64,000 nt of DNA from Aliarcobacter sp. Its GTDB lineage: Bacteria; Campylobacterota; Campylobacteria; Campylobacterales; Arcobacteraceae. The position numbers and the translations under genes were made by a program. The notes under the pieces are model-generated. The model was not told the DNA's origin, searched no databases, and saw only the letters and a list, made by a program, of their open reading frames with translations. How positions within the stretch are numbered: position 1 is the stretch's first letter; each line of letters begins with the position of its first letter. This document shows, piece after piece, positions 26,841 to 35,468 of this stretch. The stretch is taken from positions 1 to 64,000 of the forward strand of contig JAQTXB010000007.1 in the NCBI GenBank assembly GCA_028688995.1, written 5' to 3'.

Positions 26841-27501
26841 CTCCTCGAATAGATAAAATATATTTAGGTTTTTTAGTATTTTCTTCTATTTTACTTCTAA
26901 CTCTACCAATTAAAACATCAATACTTTTATATGAACTCTCATATTTAATTGATTCAACATTAGTAAGTAATTCTTGTCTTGATACAACAAAACCATTTTT
27001 TTGTATTAAATATTGTAAAATATAATATTCTGCATTTGTTAAATCCAACAATTCATCATTTTTATATATTTCCATTTTAAAATCATCAAACCTAAAAATC
27101 TCTTTTTTATTTAATTCAGTGTTATTTTCTATTATTTGATGATTACATCTTTTTAAAATAGATTTTATTCTTAAGATTAATTCTTGTGTATCATAGGGTT
27201 TTGCCATAAAATCATCAGCACCATAAGAAAAACAAGCTATTTTATCACCCAAATATGATCTAGCAGATGAAATAATTATAGGAATTTGATGTTTTTGTCT
27301 AATCATTTTACAAACTTCTATACCATCAATATTTGGTAAAGATAAATCTAAAATAATCAAGTCATATTTTTTTAAGTTTAAAGCAGAAATACCAAGTTCA
27401 GGAGTTTCATAGTTGGTGATTTTAATATTATATTGGTTTAAATAGTTGGTTAGAATAGAAGCTAATTCAGCATCATCTTCAATCATTAAGATATTTATCA
27501 A
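26815..27501 (-). CDS. OmpR-family response regulator, candidate activator of hook genes
   Basis: A 228-aa regulator. The receiver domain (1-120) has the acidic pair in MIEDD, phosphoacceptor Asp52 in LDLSLPNIDG and Lys101 in FMAKPYD. A C-terminal winged helix (about 130-225) has LDLTNAEYYILQYLIQKNG and YKSIDVLIGRVRSKIEE, then RGVGYKL. The start is TTG at 27501 after a strong AAGGAG; no in-frame ATG fits better. OmpR/PhoB-type regulators bind direct repeats 11 bp apart as head-to-tail dimers, and such repeats stand before this gene, flgD, flgE and the EF-hand gene. That makes it the natural candidate regulator, by inference. Confidence 0.92.
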   Translation of the reverse strand: MINILMIEDDAELASILTNYLNQYNIKITNYETPELGISALNLKKYDLIILDLSLPNIDGIEVCKMIRQKHQIPIIISSARSYLGDKIACFSYGADDFMAKPYDTQELILRIKSILKRCNHQIIENNTELNKKEIFRFDDFKMEIYKNDELLDLTNAEYYILQYLIQKNGFVVSRQELLTNVESIKYESSYKSIDVLIGRVRSKIEENTKKPKYILSIRGVGYKLVNQ

Positions 27502-27525
27502 AGTTACTCCTTATTTACAATTACA

Positions 27526-27556
27526 ATTATAATATTTTAATGTAAATAAAAAGTAA
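27526..27556 (-). promoter_or_regulatory. Shared-type promoter of the two-component operon (site D)
   Basis: Minus-strand half-sites TTAC (27553-27556) and TTAC (27542-27545) are 11 bp apart. Exactly 10 bp later comes a perfect -10 TATAAT at 27526-27531. The regulator start codon is 24 bp downstream of the -10. This is the best match of the four and implies autoregulation. Confidence 0.75.
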
Positions 27557-27563
27557 CATTTGT

Positions 27564-29636
27564 TTAAATGAGTATTTCTCTGTTTCCTTTAGCATTAACT
27601 TCAGATAAAACACCTGTTTGTTCAAGTTGCTCTACAATAGTTGCAGCTCTGTTATATCCAATTCTAAGTCTTCTTTGAATATATGATATAGAAGTTTTTT
27701 TCTCAGTTAATACAACTTCTTTTGCATCTTCATATAATTCATCAAGTTCTGCTAAATCTGAATTATTAGAGCTTCCACCACTCGAAGAAACCCCTGAATT
27801 TCTATCTTTTATAAAATTCATATCATAAGAAACTTCTCTTTGCTCTTTTAAAAAATCCACAACTTTTTCAATTTCAGATTCCGTTGACCAAGGAGCATGA
27901 ATCCTTACAAGTCCAGACATTCCAGGAGGTGTAAATAACATATCCCCTCTTCCTAAAAGTGATTCAGCTCCCATAGAATCTAGGATAATTTTAGAATCTA
28001 TTTTTTGCCCTACTTTATAAGATAATCTACTTGGTAGGTTTGCTTTAATAAGTCCTGTTACAACATCAACCGATGGTCTTTGAGTGGCAACTATTAAGTG
28101 AATTCCACTAGCTCTTGCCATTTGAGCAAGTCTTGCAATTGAATACTCAACATCTTTTCCACTTGTCATCATTAAGTCAGCTAACTCATCAATAACTACA
28201 ACAATATAAGGCATAGTATCATAACCCTCTTTTTGTGCTTTTTCATTGTAATTTTCAATATTTTTAGTTTTAGTTTTTGACATTAATGTATATCTTCGCT
28301 CCATTTCAGAAACCATGTTTGCTAAAGCATTTATAGCATCTGCTGCTTTTGTAATAACTGGTGTTAAAAGATGTGGAATATCATTGTACATTGAAAACTC
28401 AAGCATTTTTGGGTCAATCATTACAAGTCTTAAATTATCTGGTGAGTTTTTATAAAGCAATGATAAAATCATTGAATTAATTCCCACAGATTTTCCACTT
28501 CCTGTTGTTCCTGCAATTAGCAAGTGAGGAAGTTTTTTAAGGTCTGTAATAAATGGTTTACCAACTATATCTTTTCCCAAAATCATAGTTAATGGAGATT
28601 TTGAATTTTGAAAAATCTCACTATCAAGCATCTCTTTTAAAAATATTGTTTGAGTATCTTCATTTGGAACTTCAATTCCTACAACATCTTTTCCAGGAAT
28701 TGGAGCTTGAATCCTAATAGTTTGAGCTTTAAGCGCCATTGCTAAATCATCTTGAAGACCTAAAATTTTTGATACTTTTACATTTGGTGCTGGTTTAAAC
28801 TCAAAAGTTGTTACAACAGGACCCGTATAAGTTCGTACAACATCACCATCAATTTTAAACATTGCCAATTTATCTAGTAAATCTGCAATTTTTTGGTCAA
28901 TAAAAGCTTCTGAAACTTTTGATTTATTATCTTTTGGTGGATCTTGAAAAAATGAACTTGGAGGTAACTTAAAGTTTTTTGGCTTTTCAGTTCTACCTAA
29001 CTCTATTTGATCTAATAATTTTTTATTCTCTTCTAACTCTTCAACTATTATATTGTGAGTTTCAAAATTTGTTTCAACTGTTTTTTCTAAAACTTCTTCA
29101 TCAAATAAAGAGTTTTCAAAAAACTCTTGTTCTTTTATCTCTTCCATTTTTTCATAAATTTCTGGGATACTCTTTTTTGAATTATTTTCAATTGTTTTCA
29201 TTTCTGAAATATTTTTATCTAACTTTTTTTCTATATTTTTATAAACTGCTTGATTAATTTCTTCAGCTCTTTTTTCTCTTTTTTTATTCTCTATTTTTTT
29301 AATATCTAAACTATTTCTTAATTTAATTTTATTCTTTAATCTATGTAAATCACTTATGTCAAATTCTGAATTCTCAAATAAAACAATAACAGAAATTATA
29401 AATCCAACTAAAACAAAGAAATATAAACCTGCTTGCCCAATAATTGGACTTAAACTATCTACTAAAATATTTCCTATTTCTCCCCGCTCATACGGATTTT
29501 CAATAATTAATGCTTGCAAAATTAAAGAGACAAAAAGTAGTAAAAAAATAACTAAAATATTTAAAACTAAATCTCTTTGTTTTATATTTCTAAAATTTAT
29601 AATATAAAGTACATAAATAAATAATAATAAACTCAC
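27564..29636 (-). CDS. ftsK: DNA translocase FtsK
   Basis: FtsK pumps the terminus region across the septum and delivers dif sites for XerH recombination. The motor has AGTTGSGKSVGINSM (Walker A) and YIVVVIDELADLMM (Walker B), followed by VDVVTGLIKANLPSRLSYKV. A C-terminal gamma winged helix (about 625-690, ISYIQRRLRIGYNRAATIVEQ) reads the KOPS polarity signals. Only three membrane helices follow the GTG given here. The same frame is open up to 29801 and encodes a fourth N-terminal helix and a periplasmic loop, but without an ATG, GTG or TTG, so the true start is probably upstream at a rare codon (ATA 29783-29781 is the best placed). Confidence 0.93.
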   Translation of the reverse strand: MSLLLFIYVLYIINFRNIKQRDLVLNILVIFLLLFVSLILQALIIENPYERGEIGNILVDSLSPIIGQAGLYFFVLVGFIISVIVLFENSEFDISDLHRLKNKIKLRNSLDIKKIENKKREKRAEEINQAVYKNIEKKLDKNISEMKTIENNSKKSIPEIYEKMEEIKEQEFFENSLFDEEVLEKTVETNFETHNIIVEELEENKKLLDQIELGRTEKPKNFKLPPSSFFQDPPKDNKSKVSEAFIDQKIADLLDKLAMFKIDGDVVRTYTGPVVTTFEFKPAPNVKVSKILGLQDDLAMALKAQTIRIQAPIPGKDVVGIEVPNEDTQTIFLKEMLDSEIFQNSKSPLTMILGKDIVGKPFITDLKKLPHLLIAGTTGSGKSVGINSMILSLLYKNSPDNLRLVMIDPKMLEFSMYNDIPHLLTPVITKAADAINALANMVSEMERRYTLMSKTKTKNIENYNEKAQKEGYDTMPYIVVVIDELADLMMTSGKDVEYSIARLAQMARASGIHLIVATQRPSVDVVTGLIKANLPSRLSYKVGQKIDSKIILDSMGAESLLGRGDMLFTPPGMSGLVRIHAPWSTESEIEKVVDFLKEQREVSYDMNFIKDRNSGVSSSGGSSNNSDLAELDELYEDAKEVVLTEKKTSISYIQRRLRIGYNRAATIVEQLEQTGVLSEVNAKGNREILI

Positions 29637-29793
29637 ATATGATAAATAACCAAAATATTTATGTGAATAATCTGAAAAAACATATCCAACATTTCCAACA
29701 ACATCTTGTCCACTCTCAAAAGTTGAAAATTGGAAATAAATAATAATAAATAAAAAAATTAGTGATATGATTCTCTTTGCTATGATAAAGCCT

Positions 29794-30744
29794 TTACTTT
29801 TTTAATAAATTTGATATTTTTCCTTGTAATTTAAGCCATTCTCTATGCTCAAATAAAGGAAAACCTGCCCACGATTTTTTAGGTTCTGTAATACTTTTTG
29901 TAACTCCACCACGAGCTGCAATTGTTGTAAATGGAGCAATTTCTAGATGTCCTGCCGTTGCACTTTGTCCACCCATTACAACATAAGCATTTAAAACTGT
30001 TGAACCTGCAAGTCCTACTTGTCCAACTAAAATTGAACCTCTTCCTATTTTACAATTATGTGCAATATGTACAAGATTATCAATTCTAACTCCATCTTCG
30101 ATTATTGTTGAGTTAAACACTGCTCTATCAATTGCACTATTTGCACCAATTTCAACGTCATTTCCAATAGTTACATTTCCATTTTGATAGATTTTAATAT
30201 ATTTACCATCTTTTGTATTTGCAAAACCAAAACCATCACTACCAATTACAGTTCCTGCATGAATTATACAATCATTTCCAATTGTACAATCCCTATAAAC
30301 TGTAACATTAGGATAAATAATAGTGTTATTTCCTATTTTTACATTATCCCCAATATATGCTCCAGCCATTATGGTACAATCACTTCCTATAACTGAATCT
30401 TTTCCAATATAAACATTTGGCATAACTTTTGTTCCACCACCAACAAGTGGCTTTTCACCGTCTAATTCAATAACATTTGGAGCAAAAAGTTTAGAAATTT
30501 TTGCTAAACTCAAATATGGTTCATCACAAACTAAAGCAATAGTAGTTGAAGGAACTTCACTAGCATTCTCACGCGTCACTAAAACCGCAGCTGCTTTTGT
30601 ATTTGCTAAGTCTGATAAATATTTTTTGTTTTCTAAAAAAGTAAGTTGATTTTCATTTGAATCTAATAAAGTGTTTAAACCTGTAATCTCTTTTTCTTCT
30701 TGGCAATTTATACCAATAAATTCTGCAATCTCTTGAAGAGTCAT
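29794..30744 (-). CDS. lpxD: UDP-3-O-acylglucosamine N-acyltransferase LpxD
   Basis: The third committed step of lipid A synthesis: N-acylation of UDP-3-O-acylglucosamine. A short N-terminal uridine-binding domain (1-100, with NQLTFLENKKYLSDL) is followed by a left-handed beta-helix of hexapeptide repeats (about 105-280: GKDSVIGSDCTIMAGAYIGD and so on), the catalytic-region HIAHNCKIGRGS and a C-terminal helix. At 316 aa it is standard. It is followed closely by ftsK, and the two may be co-transcribed. Confidence 0.95.
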   Translation of the reverse strand: MTLQEIAEFIGINCQEEKEITGLNTLLDSNENQLTFLENKKYLSDLANTKAAAVLVTRENASEVPSTTIALVCDEPYLSLAKISKLFAPNVIELDGEKPLVGGGTKVMPNVYIGKDSVIGSDCTIMAGAYIGDNVKIGNNTIIYPNVTVYRDCTIGNDCIIHAGTVIGSDGFGFANTKDGKYIKIYQNGNVTIGNDVEIGANSAIDRAVFNSTIIEDGVRIDNLVHIAHNCKIGRGSILVGQVGLAGSTVLNAYVVMGGQSATAGHLEIAPFTTIAARGGVTKSITEPKKSWAGFPLFEHREWLKLQGKISNLLKK

Positions 30745-30767
30745 TTTTTATCCTTATATTTAAGAAT

Positions 30768-30793
30768 AAGATAAGAGTTTAACCCCTTATCTT
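30768..30793 (-). terminator. Weak hairpin at the end of ilvH
   Basis: AAGATAAG (30768-30775) and CTTATCTT (30786-30793) form an 8-bp stem over a 10-nt loop that includes the ilvH stop codon. Downstream bases (ATTCTTAAAT) are a poor T tract, so it may attenuate rather than stop transcription into lpxD. Confidence 0.35.
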
Positions 30794-31284
30794 TCCATTG
30801 CTACTATACCACTTCTTACTACTTCAAGTGGATTGAATTTTTGCATAACTTTAATAAAGTTCATAATTCTAGCGCTTGAATCAGTTGCTGAAACAATAAT
30901 AGAATCATCGGTTACATTTTGAATACTTCCGTGATATGCACGAGCGATTACATCAATGTCTGATAAATTATTATCAATTGAGAATTTCATTAAAACTGTA
31001 TCTTTTTCAATAACATTTTTATGCTCATTTACTCTTAATACTGGGATTAATTTATTTAATTGTTTAACAATTTGATCTATCACTCTTTTATCACCAGTTG
31101 TAACAATTGTCATTCTTGAATATTGACTATCTGTAATTGGAGCAACAGTTAAAGAGTCGATATTATAACCTCTTGCTGAAAATAATCCAACAATTCTTGA
31201 TAAAACATTATGTTCATTTAAGACAATAACTGAAATTACTTGTCTTGATATTTCTGAATCGTAATAATGGTTAAAATTGTTCAT
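30787..31284 (-). CDS. ilvH: Acetolactate synthase small (regulatory) subunit
   Basis: The regulatory subunit that activates the large subunit and confers valine feedback inhibition. An N-terminal ACT domain shows VISVIVLNEHNVLSRIVGLF, then SARGYNIDSLTVAPI, and a C-terminal ACT-like domain follows (MKFSIDNNLSDIDVIARAYH). At 165 aa it is typical. Its start overlaps the ilvB stop (ATGA), so the two subunits are translationally coupled. Confidence 0.95.
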   Translation of the reverse strand: MNNFNHYYDSEISRQVISVIVLNEHNVLSRIVGLFSARGYNIDSLTVAPITDSQYSRMTIVTTGDKRVIDQIVKQLNKLIPVLRVNEHKNVIEKDTVLMKFSIDNNLSDIDVIARAYHGSIQNVTDDSIIVSATDSSARIMNFIKVMQKFNPLEVVRSGIVAMER

Positions 31285-32987
31285 TATTTTCCTCCTTCGA
31301 TTAATGTCATTTCATTTAATGCATGACCATTTGGAACCATTGGCAATACCTCTTCATGTCTAGCAACAACAACTTCTATCATTGCTGGTCTTTTTTTCTC
31401 TACTGCATCTTTTAAAGCAGCATCAAACTCTTCTTTTGTTGTAACTCTATAACCAAGTCCTCCAAAAGCTTCAACAAGCATTTTGAAATTTGGTTGAGCT
31501 GACAAGTCAGTTTGAGATAATCTATTTTCATAGAACATCGTTTGCCATTGTCTAACCATTCCTAAATAGTTATTATTTAAAACTATGTTAATAACTGGTA
31601 ACTCATACTCAACACAAGTCATAAGCTCTTGAATATTCATTAAAATAGAACCATCACCAGTAAAGTTAATAGAAACTTTATCAGTTCCTTTTAAAGCTCG
31701 TGCAACTCCTAAAGCAGCTGGCAATCCAAATCCCATTGTTCCTAAACCACCAGATGTAATCCATTGTCTTGGATATGAAAATGGATAAAATTGTGCTGTC
31801 CACATTTGATGTTGTCCAACATCTGTAGAGATAACAGCTTTTTGTCCTAAAAGATGTCCAACCCTTTGAATTGGCCATTGAGGTTTAATAACTTCATTTG
31901 AATCAATATATCTCAAAGGCTCTTTTTCTCTATAATCTTTTAATAATTCAACCCAATTTGTATAATCATTAAACTCATTTTCACCATTATCAAAAGCTTC
32001 AATCATTGCTTTTACAGTGATTTTTAAATCTCCTACTATTGGATAATCAGGAACAACAAGTTTTGCAATTGATGTTGGGTCAATATCAACATGGATAACT
32101 TTTGCTTTTGAAGCAAATTCATCAAGTCTTCCTGTTACCCTATCATCAAATCTAGCTCCTAAAGAGATTAATAAATCTGTTTCATGGGCTGCCATATTTG
32201 CTGAAAACTCTCCATGCATTCCTAACATTCCAAAGAATAATGGATTTTCATCACCCATTACACCTCTTGCCATTAATGTTTCAACTGCTGGAATATTTAG
32301 TTTTTTTGCTAATTCTCTAATCTCAAATGCACAATTTGATAAAATTGCTCCACCACCAACATATAAAAGTGGTTTTTTTGCATTTGAAATTGCTTCCATA
32401 GCTCTTTTTAACTGTTTTTTATTGTAATTAACAGTTGGTTTATAAGTTGGTAAATTTATTTCACTTGGATAAATAAAATCTGCAACTTGAGCTGTAATAT
32501 CTTTTGGAATATCAACATGCACAGGTCCTGGTCTTCCAGTACTTGCTATATGAAACGCCTCTTTAATAATTCTTGGTAAATCTTCAATTCTATTAACTAA
32601 ATAATTATGTTTTGTACAAGGTCTTGAAATTCCAACAGCATCAATCTCTTGAAATCCATCTGAACCAATAATTGTAGTTGGAACTTGTCCTGAAATTACA
32701 ACTAAAGGGATAGAATCCATATAAGCATCAGCTAAACCTGTTACAGCATTTGTAAATCCAGGTCCTGAAGTTACTATTGAAACTCCAACTTTTCCTGTAG
32801 CTCTTGCATATCCCTCAGCCGCAATTATCGAAGCTTGTTCATGTCTATTTAGAATGTGTTGAAAATAGTTTTGTTTATATATTTCATCATAGACGTTCAT
32901 AATAGCGCCTCCAGGGTATCCAAATACTACTTCAACCCCTTCTTGATGTAATGATTCTACAACCATTTTTGCGCCAGTCATCTTCAT
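31284..32987 (-). CDS. ilvB: Acetolactate synthase large (catalytic) subunit
   Basis: A ThDP-dependent enzyme joining two pyruvates (or pyruvate and 2-oxobutyrate) in valine, leucine and isoleucine synthesis. The catalytic glutamate lies in NRHEQASIIAAEGYARATG, the FAD/middle domain in the centre (LISLGARFDDRVTGRLDEFA), and the ThDP motif is GDGSILMNIQELMTCVEYEL, followed within a few residues by NNNYLGMVRQW. At 567 aa it is full length. It is likely the first gene of the ilvB-ilvH unit, with its own promoter in the gap after the GGDEF/EAL gene. ilvB or ilvI could be used as symbol. Confidence 0.96.
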   Translation of the reverse strand: MKMTGAKMVVESLHQEGVEVVFGYPGGAIMNVYDEIYKQNYFQHILNRHEQASIIAAEGYARATGKVGVSIVTSGPGFTNAVTGLADAYMDSIPLVVISGQVPTTIIGSDGFQEIDAVGISRPCTKHNYLVNRIEDLPRIIKEAFHIASTGRPGPVHVDIPKDITAQVADFIYPSEINLPTYKPTVNYNKKQLKRAMEAISNAKKPLLYVGGGAILSNCAFEIRELAKKLNIPAVETLMARGVMGDENPLFFGMLGMHGEFSANMAAHETDLLISLGARFDDRVTGRLDEFASKAKVIHVDIDPTSIAKLVVPDYPIVGDLKITVKAMIEAFDNGENEFNDYTNWVELLKDYREKEPLRYIDSNEVIKPQWPIQRVGHLLGQKAVISTDVGQHQMWTAQFYPFSYPRQWITSGGLGTMGFGLPAALGVARALKGTDKVSINFTGDGSILMNIQELMTCVEYELPVINIVLNNNYLGMVRQWQTMFYENRLSQTDLSAQPNFKMLVEAFGGLGYRVTTKEEFDAALKDAVEKKRPAMIEVVVARHEEVLPMVPNGHALNEMTLIEGGK

Positions 32988-33020
32988 AATAATTCTCCGT
33001 TTTTCTAAAAATAAGTCTTT

Positions 33021-33026
33021 ATTTTA
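33021..33026 (-). promoter_or_regulatory. Possible -10 element of ilvB
   Basis: Minus-strand TAAAAT within TTTTAGTAAAAT, 33 bp before the ilvB ATG, which has CGGAGAA as ribosome site. No leader peptide or T-box was seen. Confidence 0.4.
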
Positions 33027-33069
33027 CTAAAACAATAATTAAAGTTCGGTTTGATGATTTAATTAATTT

Positions 33070-33091
33070 GATAATATAACTCTATATTATC
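33070..33091 (-). terminator. Hairpin overlapping the end of the GGDEF/EAL gene
   Basis: A perfect 9-bp A/T-rich stem (GATAATATA / TATATTATC) with a 4-nt loop that spans the stop codon at 33082-33084. No clear T run follows, so terminator function is uncertain. Confidence 0.35.
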
Positions 33092-34998
33092 GATTTATCC
33101 ATCTCTTGCGGAATCGAGAAATAATATCCTTGAACGTAATCAACACCCAATAATTTTACCATTTCATAAATCTCTTTGTTGATTACATATTCAGCTACTA
33201 CTTTAATATTTGCTTCTTTTGCAAAGTCAATAATACTTTTAACTAAAAGAAAACAGATTTTATCTTCAAGTATTTTACTAATAATACTTCCATCAATTTT
33301 TATATAATCAGTTTTTATTTCTGTTAAATATATAAAATTTGAATATCCACTTCCAAAATCATCTATAAATAACTTATATCCCAAATTTTTTAGCATTAAT
33401 AAATTATCTTTTGCTTCTTTACAAGTTATCAAATCTTCACTTTCAACAATTTCTAGACCTAATCTATTTGAAATATTATCTTCTAAAGCAAAATTTCTTA
33501 GAATTTGTAGAATTGAATTATCTATAATATCCTTAGGATTTAAATTTACATTTATTTTTATATCTTTATTTTCTTGTAACTGTTTATAACAAATTTTTAG
33601 TATAGCTTTTGTGATATTTCTTAAAATAAAAGTTCCCCTTATTACAGGCAAAATCTTTTCTGGCAAAATTATATTTCCATTTTTATCTATTATTCTAAGT
33701 AGTGCTTCATAATGTGAAATTTCTTGAGTTTTTGTATCTACAATTTTTTGATAAAAACAAGTTATCTCTTTTTTTTCTATAGCATCTTTTATCTCATTTA
33801 TTGAAAGGGATAAGTCATTATGCTTATTTTCTCTTTCATCGTAAATTTCTATATTATTTCTACCTTTATTTTTTGCATTGTACAAAGCGAGGTCTGCTAA
33901 TTTAAAGGCGTCAGCAAAACTTCTTGATTTATATGGCACTAAATTTACACCAATTGATACTGTAATTTTTATAAACTCAGAATTGTTTATATAAAACTGC
34001 GCTTCTTGAATATTTTTAAAAATTCGTTCAATTACATTTACAGCACTTAAATTATCATTTCGATTAATTTTTGCCAAAATTATGAACTCTTCTCCTCCAT
34101 ATCTAATAACAATATCTTCTTTTAAACGAATAGTTGAAGTAATTATTTGAGCTGTTCTAGTTAATATTTTATCCCCAACAACATGACCATATGTATCATT
34201 TACTGCTTTAAAATAATCAATATCTAAAGTTGCTAAAATATAATCATTTAAATTTATGAAATTTTCAGATTCTTGTAAATAATTTCGATTATAAACACCT
34301 GTTAATTTATCTGTAAACGCACTTTTTTTAATGGCTAAATATTTAAAAGTTTGTATTAAAAAAATTATCAAGAAAATAATCACAATAATAATAATTGCAA
34401 CAATTGTATATTTCATCCAATTAAGAATTTTATTTATATCTTCAATCTTTTTAATAGAAAAATCAACCGCTAAAATAAGTTCAACTTCATTATTTTTTAA
34501 AATTGGAACTAAATACGTAATTGAAATTTGTTGTAAATATCCATGTTCAACTATTAAAGGTTTTTTAGTATCAAAAATTTCTAACCATTTTGGATTATCA
34601 ATGTCAAATTTTTGATTTAAAAAAGCTTTTTCAGACTCTATTGCACCATCTGCTAAAAATCTAAAAATCCCCCTATCATCCCTATAAAGTAAATATGCAT
34701 ATTTAATATTTGAAGTTAATAATAAAGCTAAATTTGCTTCTATTTTTTCACGTAAATTTTGGTTCTTTATCAGCTCTTTAGTATAACTTAAAGATGTAGT
34801 TTTAAATGATTTTTCTATATATGATGCATTATTATTTGCTATTGAAATAACGTCAGCAGTAGAGATTTCCATCATTTTTTTTGTGATATTACCCTCTAAT
34901 TTAATAGTACTATAAAGCAATAAGGTAAAAATAATAGAGACAAAAATAGCTAAAAAAATTAAATATATTGGATTTCTAATAAATAAAACTCTTCTCAT
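33082..34998 (-). CDS. Membrane GGDEF/EAL cyclic-di-GMP protein
   Basis: A 638-aa signalling protein that may make and break cyclic-di-GMP. TM1 is at about 11-30, a periplasmic sensor domain of about 165 residues follows, TM2 is at about 196-216, GGDEF covers about 228-385 with GGEEF intact at 301-305, and EAL covers about 400-630 with EALLR at 431-435, IDDFGSGYSNF and a final VQGYYFSIP. The inhibitory I-site arginine is replaced (Leu292 where RxxD would start), so product inhibition may be lost. The start overlaps the stop of the small periplasmic gene upstream, which is itself fused by overlap to a TonB-type receptor, so the three genes form one signalling operon. Confidence 0.9.
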   Translation of the reverse strand: MRRVLFIRNPIYLIFLAIFVSIIFTLLLYSTIKLEGNITKKMMEISTADVISIANNNASYIEKSFKTTSLSYTKELIKNQNLREKIEANLALLLTSNIKYAYLLYRDDRGIFRFLADGAIESEKAFLNQKFDIDNPKWLEIFDTKKPLIVEHGYLQQISITYLVPILKNNEVELILAVDFSIKKIEDINKILNWMKYTIVAIIIIVIIFLIIFLIQTFKYLAIKKSAFTDKLTGVYNRNYLQESENFINLNDYILATLDIDYFKAVNDTYGHVVGDKILTRTAQIITSTIRLKEDIVIRYGGEEFIILAKINRNDNLSAVNVIERIFKNIQEAQFYINNSEFIKITVSIGVNLVPYKSRSFADAFKLADLALYNAKNKGRNNIEIYDERENKHNDLSLSINEIKDAIEKKEITCFYQKIVDTKTQEISHYEALLRIIDKNGNIILPEKILPVIRGTFILRNITKAILKICYKQLQENKDIKINVNLNPKDIIDNSILQILRNFALEDNISNRLGLEIVESEDLITCKEAKDNLLMLKNLGYKLFIDDFGSGYSNFIYLTEIKTDYIKIDGSIISKILEDKICFLLVKSIIDFAKEANIKVVAEYVINKEIYEMVKLLGVDYVQGYYFSIPQEMDKSII

Positions 34999-35468
34999 TA
35001 AAAATCTTCCACAAATTTATCATAATCATTTGGTAATTTTATTTTATTTTTTTCCAATCTAGTTTTTATAAATGTAATGTTTGGTCTACTTTTATTCCAA
35101 AAAAACGCACCTAAATATCTATTATCTTCTAAAAGTTTTTCATAATTATTGGTAAAAAACAACTTCTTATCTTCATTTTTACATAAACTATCTATATTAA
35201 CATTTCGTTTTATAAAAATAAAATTTGCATCATCACAACTATCTGTCAATGTAAAAACTTTTGAATATACATCTTTTTCCATATTTGATATTTCAGGTAT
35301 ATAGAGCTTTATATTCTCTTTGATAGAAGAAGTTGCAATATTTGATATTATTTTTGCTTCTAGTTCTATCTCTTTATCATATTTATTAACTAAAAAAGTA
35401 TATTGTTCAGCATTTAAAAATGAGATTATTATTAATAAAAATATTATAAATTTCATTAAAATATCCAT
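34998..35468 (-). CDS. Small periplasmic protein, YfiR-like in context
   Basis: A 156-aa protein with a signal peptide (FIIFLLIIISFLNA, cleavage near AEQ). The mature part begins with a helix ELEAKIISNIATS and alternates strands and helices (IKLYIPEI, NFIFIKRN, KKLFFTNNYE, GAFFWNKSRPNITFIKT). There are two cysteines (in DSCDD and SLCKN) that could pair. The pattern and its place directly before a membrane GGDEF/EAL protein resemble YfiR-type periplasmic regulators (DUF4154), but I cannot confirm the family by eye. It overlaps both neighbours (13 bp and 1 bp). Confidence 0.7.
   Translation of the reverse strand: MDILMKFIIFLLIIISFLNAEQYTFLVNKYDKEIELEAKIISNIATSSIKENIKLYIPEISNMEKDVYSKVFTLTDSCDDANFIFIKRNVNIDSLCKNEDKKLFFTNNYEKLLEDNRYLGAFFWNKSRPNITFIKTRLEKNKIKLPNDYDKFVEDF

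Noticed and set aside
17989..27563. Sigma-28 or sigma-54 type flagellar promoters
   Set aside because: No GG-N10-GC element and no sigma-28-like pair was found in the gaps of the flagellar block.
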